A program made the position numbers and the translations under genes. The notes under the pieces are model-generated. The model did no database searches. It had not been told where the DNA came from and was given only the letters and a program-made list of their open reading frames with translations. Below are positions 24,931 through 32,847 of a stretch of DNA of 64,000 bases, piece after piece. Position 1 is the first letter of the stretch, and each line of letters opens with the position of its first letter. Source of the DNA: Billgrantia kenyensis (GTDB lineage Bacteria; Pseudomonadota; Gammaproteobacteria; Pseudomonadales; Halomonadaceae). The stretch is taken from assembly GCF_013697085.1 (NCBI RefSeq), contig NZ_JACEFT010000005.1, forward strand, positions 142,372 through 206,371, read 5' to 3'.

Positions 24931-25887
24931 TCAGTCGAGGCCCAGCTCGCCACGCACCCGGCTGGCCACGCGCTCGGGCAGCGGAATGTAGCCATCGCGG
25001 GCGGTCACTTCCTGGCCCTGCTGGGAGAGCACCATGCGCAGGAATTCAGCCTGTTGAGGTGCAAGATCCTCATTGGGGTGCTTGTTGACGTAGACGAACA
25101 AGAAGCGGGACAGCGGGTAGTCCTCATGGTCCACCGGGTAGGCTTCCTCACCTTCATCGCGAGCCACCGGCACGGCACGTACCTGGGAAGTGATGTAGCC
25201 GATACCGGAGTAGCCGATACCATTGATCGACTCGCTCACGCCCTGCACCACAGAAGCGGAGCCCGGCTGCTCGTTGATGGCGTCCTTGAAATCACCGCCG
25301 CACAGAGCGTTCTCGGCGAAGAAGGCGTAGGTGCCGGAGACGGCGTTACGGCTGTAGAGGGTGAAGTCACGATTCTCCCAGGCGCCATCCAGACCCAGCT
25401 GGCCCCAACGGGTAATGTCCTGATCGTAGCCGCAGCGGCGGGTATCGGAGAAGATCGCGTCGACCTGCGGCAGAGTGATGCTCTCCAGGGGGTTGTCCTG
25501 GTTGACGTAGACTGCCAGAGCATCGATGGCCACCGGCACCATGGTCGGTGGATAGCCGAAGCGATCTTCGAAGGCCTGGATCTCCGAAGTACGCATCTCG
25601 CGGCTCATGGGACCGAACTGAGCGGTACCTTCGGTCAACGCCGTGGGGGCGGTACCTGAGCCGGCACCCTGAATCTGAATATTGATATTGGGATAGAAGC
25701 CGGCAAACTCTTCGGCCCACAGGGTCATCAGGTTATTCAGGGTATCGGAACCGATACTGGTCATGTTGCCCGAGATACCGCTGACGGGCTCGTATTCGGG
25801 GAGATCGGGATCGACACGATCCGCCAGAGCGGCAGAAGCAACGAATGAGGCACCGATGACAGCAGCGGCGATTACCTTCAGTTTCAT
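24931..25887 (-). CDS. pstS: Periplasmic phosphate-binding protein PstS
   Basis: 318 residues. Signal peptide [22 protein letters not shown], cleaved before DRVD. Phosphate-pocket segments are recognisable: [36 protein letters not shown] and [10 protein letters not shown]. Captures phosphate for PstCAB. Start at MKLKV with GGAGACA 7 nt ahead. Preceded by two Pho-box-like elements and a -10; followed by a hairpin and a second Pho box, so it can be expressed above the rest. Confidence 0.96.
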   Translation of the reverse strand: MKLKVIAAAVIGASFVASAALADRVDPDLPEYEPVSGISGNMTSIGSDTLNNLMTLWAEEFAGFYPNINIQIQGAGSGTAPTALTEGTAQFGPMSREMRTSEIQAFEDRFGYPPTMVPVAIDALAVYVNQDNPLESITLPQVDAIFSDTRRCGYDQDITRWGQLGLDGAWENRDFTLYSRNAVSGTYAFFAENALCGGDFKDAINEQPGSASVVQGVSESINGIGYSGIGYITSQVRAVPVARDEGEEAYPVDHEDYPLSRFLFVYVNKHPNEDLAPQQAEFLRMVLSQQGQEVTARDGYIPLPERVASRVRGELGLD

Positions 25888-25965
25888 CTTTGTCTCCACA
25901 TTTTTTCTAGCGCTGTAGTTGCAGCGTTGGGGGTCGATCACGCGTCTCGTGACTCGATGGCTGTG

Positions 25966-26031
25966 ACTATAGGGAGACGAAATGACACTTAGGTGACATT
26001 GGCGCGAGGTTTGATGAACCTTCTGTGACAG
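25966..26031 (-). promoter_or_regulatory. PhoB-controlled pstS promoter
   Basis: On the minus strand, ATGTCAC-CTAA-GTGTCAT (25999-25982) is a near-consensus Pho box. Exactly 10 bp downstream is TATAGT (25971-25966), a good -10. A second, weaker site, CTGTCAC-AGAA-GGTTCAT (26031-26014), is upstream. Tandem boxes are common at strong Pho promoters. Confidence 0.85.
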
Positions 26032-26036
26032 TCGCG

Positions 26037-26771
26037 CTAGATCAATAGCCCAAGTGCCGCCAGCGTGCACAGCGCCAGTGAGGCGCCCTGCAGAAGGCGC
26101 CGGTCGAGGCGATGGGCGATACTTGCGGCCAGGGCATTGCCGGCCAGCACAGCAGGCAGGAAGGTGAGCGCCAGCCCCAGGTGCCACAGGCGGACCTGGC
26201 CGGCCAGCGCGAGGGTGGCCAGGGTCATCAACGAGGTGACGATGAAGAAGGCAGAAAGGTTGCCGCGTAACCGATCAGGCGACAGGCCATGCAACAGCAG
26301 CACCAGAGGAGGCCCGCCGATGGCGGCCACGGTGCCGAAGATCCCCGAGAGCACGCCGGCACCGAACAGGCTGGCCCGGTTGACCGGCAAGCGAAAGCGA
26401 AACAGGGTCACCGCCACGGCGAACAGCACGCTTGCGGCAATGAACTTCTCCAGCACGACCATGGGTGCGGCCAGCAACAGCCACAGGCCGAGCACGTTGC
26501 CGGGAAGCCTGCCGACCAATGCCATGCCGATCTCGCCGATACGCACTTCCTGTAGGTAATGTCGCACCATCATCAGTGACACGGTGAGGCCGAACAGCAC
26601 CAGGATCACCGGCACCAGACGCGGCTCCAGCATTAGCAGCAGCGGCGCGCCTACCACCGCCAGGCCGAAGCCGGTGGCACGCTGCACGAAGGCACCCAGG
26701 GCGAGCACCAGCGCACAGCCGAGCCAGATGGTCGGCGGCATGTCGAGCCAGTGCAGGAGTGCATCAGGCAT
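26037..26771 (-). CDS. TauE/SafE-family anion exporter
   Basis: 244 residues, about eight hydrophobic segments. The two-fold TauE/SafE pattern is visible: [19 protein letters not shown] in the first half and [21 protein letters not shown] in the second. The family moves sulfite, sulfoacetate or other small organic anions; substrate here unknown. Its start overlaps the end of the Bcr/CflA gene by 8 nt, so the two are coupled. Its stop lies just upstream of the pstS Pho boxes, on the same strand. Confidence 0.88.
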   Translation of the reverse strand: MPDALLHWLDMPPTIWLGCALVLALGAFVQRATGFGLAVVGAPLLLMLEPRLVPVILVLFGLTVSLMMVRHYLQEVRIGEIGMALVGRLPGNVLGLWLLLAAPMVVLEKFIAASVLFAVAVTLFRFRLPVNRASLFGAGVLSGIFGTVAAIGGPPLVLLLHGLSPDRLRGNLSAFFIVTSLMTLATLALAGQVRLWHLGLALTFLPAVLAGNALAASIAHRLDRRLLQGASLALCTLAALGLLI

Positions 26772-27948
26772 ATGCGGTGCGCCCGGCCAGTCGCGACAGC
26801 ATGATATTGCCGAACAGCGAGGCCACCACCATGGTCAGCGCCATGGGCCACAGGTTCTCGATCTCGAAGGCCCCTACCATGACACCGGCCAGCGCTGCCG
26901 CGCCGAACTTGGCCGCCCCCATCAGCGCCGTGGCCGTAGCGCTCATGTGGCCGAAGTGATCCAGCAGCAGCGCCATGGCGTTGGGCGAAATCAACCCGAT
27001 CATGCTCGAATAGAGCATCACCAGCACCACCACGACCGGCAGGCTCGCCAGGCCTGTGGACACCGCTATCACCAGCAGTACGCTCGCCACCAGCTGCACG
27101 GCGAGCCCGAGATAGAGGTTCTGCAGCGGCGCCCGGAACCTCAGCAGGTGGATGTTGATACGGTTCGAGAGCGCGATGAAGATGACGTTCACCCCAAGCA
27201 CGAAGGGATAGCTGGCCGGCGACAGGCCGAAGTACTCCATGTAGACGAAGGGCGACGCGGTGACGAAGGCGAACAGGCCGCCAAACGAGGCCGCCACGGC
27301 GCAGATATACCCCAGCCCCTCCCTGTGGCGCATTACGCTGGAATAGTTGCGCAGCACCTGGGCAAGCGACGCCGTGGGCTGATTCGGGTCGCGAGTCTCA
27401 GGCAGCTGAGTCGACATCAGCCACAGCAGGAAGGCCGCGTAGGCGGCCAGGAAAATGAAGATGATGCGCCAGCCGGAGAGATAGAGCAGCGCACTACCGA
27501 CCAGTGGTGCCACCAGCGGCGCCAGCATCATGATCATGGCCATGGTGGAGATGACGCTGGCGGCCTGGCGCCCGCTGAAGCAATCGCGCACGATGGCCGC
27601 TGAATTGACCACACAGGCCCCTCCCCCGAGCGCCTGCACAAAGCGCCACGCCAGGAGTTCGGTTAGCGTACCTACCGTCGCCAGCATCAGGCTGGCGAGC
27701 AGGAACACCACCAACCCGGCCAGCAGCACCGGCTTGCGCCCGATCCGGTCGGAGACCGGGCCGAACAGCAGTTGGCCGATGGCGAAGCCAGCCAGGAACA
27801 CGCTGATAGAGAGCTCGGTATGGTGAATGCTGGCACCGACGCTGGCTGCCAGCGCTCCCATGGCAGGCAGGTAGGCATCGATGGCGAAGGGCGCCAGCGC
27901 AGTATTGATCGCTACCAGAAGGGAGACGCGTCCGGGTGTGAGGGTCAA
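26764..27948 (-). CDS. Bcr/CflA-family MFS drug exporter
   Basis: 394 residues, twelve predicted membrane segments. Family hallmarks: ALAPFAIDAYLPAMGALA in helix 1, the MFS motif GPVSDRIGRKPVLLAG after helix 2, and QALGGGACVVNSAAIVRDCF in helix 4. Related pumps export bicyclomycin, chloramphenicol, sulfonamides or cysteine-type metabolites. Overlaps the TauE/SafE gene by 8 nt. Divergent from transaldolase with about 140 bp between. Confidence 0.9.
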   Translation of the reverse strand: MTLTPGRVSLLVAINTALAPFAIDAYLPAMGALAASVGASIHHTELSISVFLAGFAIGQLLFGPVSDRIGRKPVLLAGLVVFLLASLMLATVGTLTELLAWRFVQALGGGACVVNSAAIVRDCFSGRQAASVISTMAMIMMLAPLVAPLVGSALLYLSGWRIIFIFLAAYAAFLLWLMSTQLPETRDPNQPTASLAQVLRNYSSVMRHREGLGYICAVAASFGGLFAFVTASPFVYMEYFGLSPASYPFVLGVNVIFIALSNRINIHLLRFRAPLQNLYLGLAVQLVASVLLVIAVSTGLASLPVVVVLVMLYSSMIGLISPNAMALLLDHFGHMSATATALMGAAKFGAAALAGVMVGAFEIENLWPMALTMVVASLFGNIMLSRLAGRTAYA

Positions 27949-28087
27949 GGCAGCTCCGTGTGCGGAAAGAAAGATAGGTCGCTAATGAGTTTAGCATGCC
28001 AGAGACATTTGCCTCACCTGCAGGGTGCAGAAAGCGCCACGGCCTTGCTAAAGTGATTCAAACCATCACGCCACCGAAGGGAGTTCC

Positions 28088-29026
28088 ATGGCTCAGGATC
28101 TGCTCACCCAGCTCAAGTCGATGAGTACCGTCGTGGCCGACACCGGGGATATCGACGCCATCCGCCGCTTCGAACCCACCGATGCGACCACCAACCCCTC
28201 ACTGATCCTACAAGCCGCCCAGCGTGAAGGACGTCGGGAGCGGCTAGCCGAGATTGCCCGGCAGGCCACCGACATCGACGACGCCCTGGATGCCGTCGCG
28301 GTGGAGATCGGCAGCGAAATCAGCTCTTTGGTGCCCGGCTACGTCTCTACGGAAGTCAGCGCCCGACTCTCCTTCGACACCGAGGCGACCCTGGCCCGGG
28401 CGCGATCGCTGATCGAACGCTATGAGCGTCATGGCATCGGTGCCGAGCGCATCCTGATCAAGATCGCCTCGACCTGGGAAGGCATTCGCGCCGCCCGCCA
28501 GCTCGAACGCGAGGGTATCCACTGCAACCTGACCCTGCTGTTCAGCTTCGCCCAGGCCCAGGCCTGTGCCGATGCCGGCGTGACGCTGGTTTCGCCCTTC
28601 GTCGGCCGTATCCTCGACTGGAACAAGGCCAAGTGGCCGGATGCCGATTTCAGCGGCGACAATGATCCTGGGATCAAGTCGGTGAGGCGCATCTACGAGC
28701 ACTACAAGGGCCACGGCTACAAGACCATCGTCATGGGAGCCAGCTTCCGCAATACCGCTGAGATCGTGTCGCTGGCGGGCTGCGATCGCCTGACGATTTC
28801 GCCAAGCCTGCTCGATGAACTGGCACAGAGCGAGGACCGGCTGGAGCGCCGGCTGACGCCGGTCGATGCCGAAACCTCCCCCCCCGAGCCTCAGGATGAA
28901 GCCGAATTCCGCTGGGAGATGAACGAGGACGCCATGGCCACCGAGAAGCTGGCCGAGGGCATACGCAAGTTCACCGATGACCAACGCAAGCTGGAAAAAC
29001 TGCTGAGCGAGTTGCGCCAGCAATAG
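28088..29026 (+). CDS. tal: Transaldolase
   Basis: 312 residues, class I aldolase of the pentose phosphate pathway, exchanging a dihydroxyacetone unit between sedoheptulose 7-phosphate and glyceraldehyde 3-phosphate. [10 protein letters not shown] at 31-40, Schiff-base Lys125 in [16 protein letters not shown], and [10 protein letters not shown]. Length is normal for the TalB type. Strong ribosome-binding site (AAGGGAG). Convergent with the STAS-protein gene, with a hairpin between. The order tal, STAS, PP2C, mlaA is shared with Pseudomonas aeruginosa. Confidence 0.97.
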   Translation: MAQDLLTQLKSMSTVVADTGDIDAIRRFEPTDATTNPSLILQAAQREGRRERLAEIARQATDIDDALDAVAVEIGSEISSLVPGYVSTEVSARLSFDTEATLARARSLIERYERHGIGAERILIKIASTWEGIRAARQLEREGIHCNLTLLFSFAQAQACADAGVTLVSPFVGRILDWNKAKWPDADFSGDNDPGIKSVRRIYEHYKGHGYKTIVMGASFRNTAEIVSLAGCDRLTISPSLLDELAQSEDRLERRLTPVDAETSPPEPQDEAEFRWEMNEDAMATEKLAEGIRKFTDDQRKLEKLLSELRQQ

Positions 29027-29042
29027 GAGGCTGACGACTGGA

Positions 29043-29073
29043 GGGCGGCGTCAGGCCCTGCCTGGCGTCGCCC
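29043..29073. terminator. Hairpin between convergent tal and STAS genes
   Basis: GGGCGGCGTCAGG, 5-nt loop, CCTGGCGTCGCCC: a 13-bp stem with two G-U pairs, 17 nt after the tal stop. No T-run, but placed between convergent genes, so it probably ends both transcripts. Confidence 0.6.
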
Positions 29074-29111
29074 CCTGCCACTGCGTCTCGGGCCAGGCGT
29101 TGACCGGCGTG

Positions 29112-29624
29112 CTATGCCTTACCGTTGTGAATGGCCTCCTGGGCCTCGAGCATTTCGACCAGCGGCTGGAACTCTTCTCGGTTGTGCTCGTTCATGTGCA
29201 TCAGGATGCGGTGCGCCTCGAGAATACGCTTGCGCATCTCTTCCATGTCGGCAGGCACCTCGGGGAGGTCGCAAAGCTCGCAGGTTTCGGTGAGGGGCGC
29301 CTTGACCATGGCAAAGAACTGGGCGAAGCCCATGACCTCGAGCATGCGCTGCACGTCGGGATTGTCCACCACGATGGTGGGCTTGTAATGCAAGTTGTCC
29401 TTGACCGCCATGGCCACCTTGGCGAGGAAGCCAAGCGCGGTGGAGTCCACGTTGGTGGCCTCTCGCAGATCGATGATCAACGATTGCAGGCCCGGGGTAC
29501 GGGCGAGCTGCTGGGCCTGGGTATCCAATGTCGCACAGAGCGTCAAGCGCACGTCACCGCACAGCTTGAGCACGAACACACCGGAGTCGAACGCCGCCTT
29601 GACACGGCCTTCATTCGTGATCAT
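29112..29624 (-). CDS. STAS-domain anti-sigma factor antagonist-like protein
   Basis: 170 residues. The STAS domain fills residues 1-105 with strand GVFVLKLCGDVRL and the phospho-Ser motif LREATNVDSTALGFLAKVA; Ser near residue 61 is the expected phosphorylation site. A C-terminal helical tail (MEEMRKRILEAHRILMHMNEHNR) is extra. It overlaps the upstream PP2C-phosphatase gene by 14 nt, so the pair forms a partner-switch module: the phosphatase would dephosphorylate this protein. Resembles the Pseudomonas HsbA/PA2797 type. The controlled target (sigma factor, anti-sigma or diguanylate cyclase) is not in the window. Confidence 0.88.
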   Translation of the reverse strand: MITNEGRVKAAFDSGVFVLKLCGDVRLTLCATLDTQAQQLARTPGLQSLIIDLREATNVDSTALGFLAKVAMAVKDNLHYKPTIVVDNPDVQRMLEVMGFAQFFAMVKAPLTETCELCDLPEVPADMEEMRKRILEAHRILMHMNEHNREEFQPLVEMLEAQEAIHNGKA

Positions 29625-30816
29625 TACCGAATCCGCTCAACATCATGATCGTCAGGTCATCGGGCAGTTCCTGGCCGCCGCTCCCCCCTTCTGCATCGAT
29701 GTCGGGGGTAGTCGTCAGCATCAGGCTGTCGCGAAGCCGCTCCAACGTAGTACAGGTCAGTACACGTTGCTCGAGTTCCCTGAGCCGCATGTCGAGCGTC
29801 TCGCCCGGCAGGCACTCCAATATTCCATCCGAACACAACCATAACCGGAAGTTCGACGGTAACCCATACTTCAAACGTGGATACTCCACGTCGGGAAACA
29901 GGCCTACCGGCATCCCTTCGCCCGGCAGCTCCACCACCTCATTGCCGGTTACCAGCAACGGCTTCGGCAGCTGTGCGCCAAGTGAATAGTGAAGCTCGCG
30001 TGTCTTGTGGTCAATGATACCCACGAACAGGGTGGCGTGCTTGCCAATATCGGTATCCAGCAACTCCCGGTTGAGCGATGCCAGCCAGCGCGACGGCATC
30101 GCCTCGACCTGGCTTCCCCTCCACTCCTGCAGCCAGCGGTTGAAGAGATACTTCAACAGCACGGTGACGAACGCGGACGAAGCACCATGGCCGGACACAT
30201 CGGCAAAATAGAACAGCGTGTAACGTTCGTCCAGGCGCTGGAAGTCGAGGAAATCCCCCGACAGGTAGAGGGAAGGAATCAGCCAGTAATCGCAGGTCAC
30301 GCCATTGGCAGTCTGGGGATGCGGTGGCAACAGCTTGCGCTGGATCTGACCTCCCGCCTGCTGATCGAGCCGCAGCAGAGCCAGGTGAGTTTCAAGGCTT
30401 TCGTTGAGCTCTTCCAGGTGCACATTCAGCTGGGCCAGACGCTCTCGATCGCGGTTGCGCTCATCCTCGAGGCGATGCATCTCGATGGCCTTGCGAATCA
30501 TGCGTCGCAACAGCTGGCCGTGACGCATCGGCTCGACGACGTAATCGACCAGCCCCACATCGACCGCCGTCAACAGATCGGCATCGAGACGGGAATCAGA
30601 GACCACGACGGTAGGCAGGCGTTCCGTCAGGCTCGACCACGCCAGGCTGGGAATGGCCTGAGCGTGCGCCACCACCAGCGAGGTCTCCACTGGTAGATCC
30701 TCCAGTCGCTCCGCGGCGAACACCGCCAGGCCGTCCCGGGCGATGGTATCGGCCAAGGCATCGCGGTAGGGTCCGGGCTCGTCGAGTACGCCGATCAGCG
30801 GCTTGGGTAGATCCAT
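29611..30816 (-). CDS. Response-regulator-like protein with PP2C (SpoIIE) phosphatase domain
   Basis: 401 residues. N-terminal receiver-like domain (1-115), linker coiled coil (about 112-150, LEDERNRDRERLAQLNVHLEELNESLETH), then a PP2C/SpoIIE domain (180-395) with metal-binding SGDFLDF, ADVSGHG, CSDGILE and DDLTIMML. The receiver looks degenerate: the acceptor Asp position after beta-3 reads LVVAHAQA and the usual Lys-Pro is Glu-Pro (DYVVEP), so phosphorylation is unlikely. It should act on the STAS protein encoded just downstream. Similar to HsbR/PA2798-type regulators. Confidence 0.88.
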   Translation of the reverse strand: MDLPKPLIGVLDEPGPYRDALADTIARDGLAVFAAERLEDLPVETSLVVAHAQAIPSLAWSSLTERLPTVVVSDSRLDADLLTAVDVGLVDYVVEPMRHGQLLRRMIRKAIEMHRLEDERNRDRERLAQLNVHLEELNESLETHLALLRLDQQAGGQIQRKLLPPHPQTANGVTCDYWLIPSLYLSGDFLDFQRLDERYTLFYFADVSGHGASSAFVTVLLKYLFNRWLQEWRGSQVEAMPSRWLASLNRELLDTDIGKHATLFVGIIDHKTRELHYSLGAQLPKPLLVTGNEVVELPGEGMPVGLFPDVEYPRLKYGLPSNFRLWLCSDGILECLPGETLDMRLRELEQRVLTCTTLERLRDSLMLTTTPDIDAEGGSGGQELPDDLTIMMLSGFGNDHE

Positions 30817-30827
30817 CGGCTCAGGCC

Positions 30828-31616
30828 TCAGTCGGCGAATTCAGCATCATCGAAGTCAGCATCATCGAAATCGAAGTCGAACTCGTCGCTGGCAAAGGGA
30901 TCGTCGCCCAGCTCGCCATCGCTGACCTCGAAGCGCCTGCGCTGCAAGTAGGCATCGCGAATGAAGACATAGCGATCCCCCCGAATCAACTCCTCCTGAT
31001 CGAGAAAACCGGCGCGCAAGTCGATGACACGCAGCGCGGTCAGGCCATAGCGCACCTTGTCATTTTCCACGTAATAGACAGGATAGGTCACCGTATCCAG
31101 CGGCAAGCCTGCGGTGTCCCGCACCGTGCTGGGCCCCAGGAATGGCAAGACCAGGTAGGGCCCCTCCGCGACCCCCCAGACACCCAGCGTCTGGCCGAAA
31201 TCCTCGTCGCGCACGGTGATACCCATGTGGGTCGCGAAGTCCCACAGGCCTGCAATACCCACGGTGGAGTTGATCACGAAGCGCGACGTGGCCCGGCCGG
31301 CATTGGCGGGCTTGCCTTGCAGCAGACTGTTCAGCGCAGTGCGGATCTCGCCAAGGTTGGAGAAGAAGTTGCCGACCCCCGTCTGCACCGGCTGCGGGGT
31401 CACGGTGCGATAGCCGCGCGCCACCGGCTTGAGCACAGCCCGGTCGACCGCCTCATTGAACGCGAACACCTGGCGATTGAAGCCCTCCCAGGGGTCATCC
31501 GGGTGGCGATCCTCCACCGCTACCCGTCCGGCACAGCCTGCCAGCATGGCAAGCGTCGCCAGTACCACCAGAGCGCGCGTATAGAAGCGGGCCTGCTTGA
31601 CTACCATCTGGGTCAT
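30828..31616 (-). CDS. mlaA: MlaA (VacJ) outer-membrane lipoprotein
   Basis: 262 residues. Lipoprotein signal with lipobox MLAGC at about 24-28. MlaA core: DPWEGFNRQVFAFNEAVDR, GNFFSNLGEIRTALNSLLQGK, RFVINSTVGIAGLWD, GVAEGPYLVLPFLGPSTVRD. It removes misplaced phospholipids from the outer leaflet and passes them to MlaC. Unusual: the last 25 residues are almost only Asp, Glu, Phe and Ala (EFDFDFDDADFDDAEFAD), an acidic tail fitting a high-salt periplasm. The rest of mla is not here. The PP2C gene follows after 11 nt. Confidence 0.94.
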   Translation of the reverse strand: MTQMVVKQARFYTRALVVLATLAMLAGCAGRVAVEDRHPDDPWEGFNRQVFAFNEAVDRAVLKPVARGYRTVTPQPVQTGVGNFFSNLGEIRTALNSLLQGKPANAGRATSRFVINSTVGIAGLWDFATHMGITVRDEDFGQTLGVWGVAEGPYLVLPFLGPSTVRDTAGLPLDTVTYPVYYVENDKVRYGLTALRVIDLRAGFLDQEELIRGDRYVFIRDAYLQRRRFEVSDGELGDDPFASDEFDFDFDDADFDDAEFAD

Positions 31617-31643
31617 CTCCTCAGGATGTCGTGAGGCGGTACG

Positions 31644-32765
31644 TCAAACGCGACGCACCACCACGCAGCCGGCACTGTACCCGGCACCGAACGAGCAGAC
31701 CACCCCTATATCGCCCGACTTCAGGTCGGAATGGTGAAGATGGAACGCAATGATCGACCCCGCCGAGCTGGTATTGGCGTAGCGGTCGAGGATGATTGGC
31801 GCCTGTCCGGGCTCGGGGTCATGGCCCAGGACCCGCCGAGCGATCAGGTCGTTCATGTGGCGGTTGGCCTGGTGCAGCCACAGCCGTGAAAGACTTCCGC
31901 CGGACAGCTCGAGGCTTTCCAGGTGGTCGTTGATCAGTGCGGCCACCATGGGACAGACCTCCTTGAACACGCGCCGCCCCTCCTGTACGAACAGCTTGTC
32001 GCTGGCCAGCGGGTCGCTGTCGCTGACCCGGTTGAGGAAGCCGGCATTGTTGCGAATGGCGTTGGAGAAACGAGTGGCCAGGCGAGTGCCGAGGATCTCG
32101 AAGCGGGTTGCAGCGGTGGCCAGCGCAGCATCCTCCAGCACGATGGCGGTACAGGCATCGCCGAAGATGAAATGGCTGTCGCGGTCACGGAAGTTGAGAT
32201 GGGCGGAACATATCTCGGGATTGACGACCAGGGCACGGCGAATATTGCCGCCGCGAATGGCATTGGCCGCCAGGTCGATGGCGAAAGTGGCCGAACTGCA
32301 AGCCACGTTCATGTCGAAGGCATGGCCTTGAGTCCCCAGGGCGGCCTGCAGCTCTACCGCCACCGCCGGGTAGGGACGCTCCAGGTTGGAGCAGGCGACG
32401 ATCACCATGTCGATCTCAGCGGCAGCGACGCCAGCGGTAGCGAGCGCCTGGTGGGCTGCCTTGAGGCCCATTTCACATTGGATGGAGGGTTCGTCATTGC
32501 TGCGCTGAGGCAGGTAGGGACGCATGCGCTCGGGATCGAGGATACCCTCGGCGTCCATCACGAAGCGGCTGTGAATGCCCGACGCCTTGACGATGAACTC
32601 GCTGCTGGAGTGCGCCAGCGGCTCACGCTCGCCGGCGGCGATGGCGTCGGCGTTGCGGGCGTTCTCGGCATCCACCCAGGCATTGAACGAGGCCACCAGG
32701 GCATCGTTATCGATGGCGTGCTCCGGTGTGAAAAGTCCCGTACCGGTGATCACGACGTCTGTCAT
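31644..32765 (-). CDS. Beta-ketoacyl-ACP synthase III-like condensing enzyme
   Basis: 373 residues, longer than FabH. Catalytic Cys156 in NVACSSATFAIDLA, His in LWLHQANRHMNDLIARR, Asn in DRYANTSSAGSI. A family insert between residues 25 and 90 (NARNADAIAAGEREPLAHSS) makes it like the PA3286-type synthases of Pseudomonas, which take medium-chain acyl-CoA from beta-oxidation into fatty-acid synthesis. That role is inferred. Upstream of mlaA on the same strand (27-nt gap). Confidence 0.88.
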   Translation of the reverse strand: MTDVVITGTGLFTPEHAIDNDALVASFNAWVDAENARNADAIAAGEREPLAHSSSEFIVKASGIHSRFVMDAEGILDPERMRPYLPQRSNDEPSIQCEMGLKAAHQALATAGVAAAEIDMVIVACSNLERPYPAVAVELQAALGTQGHAFDMNVACSSATFAIDLAANAIRGGNIRRALVVNPEICSAHLNFRDRDSHFIFGDACTAIVLEDAALATAATRFEILGTRLATRFSNAIRNNAGFLNRVSDSDPLASDKLFVQEGRRVFKEVCPMVAALINDHLESLELSGGSLSRLWLHQANRHMNDLIARRVLGHDPEPGQAPIILDRYANTSSAGSIIAFHLHHSDLKSGDIGVVCSFGAGYSAGCVVVRRV

Positions 32766-32847
32766 CTGTTTCTCCCTCGTGCGGCGACTGACCGCTGTTT
32801 CTACATCGGCAACACGGTGCCTGATGTCTTGTTTATTGGCTATGGGG

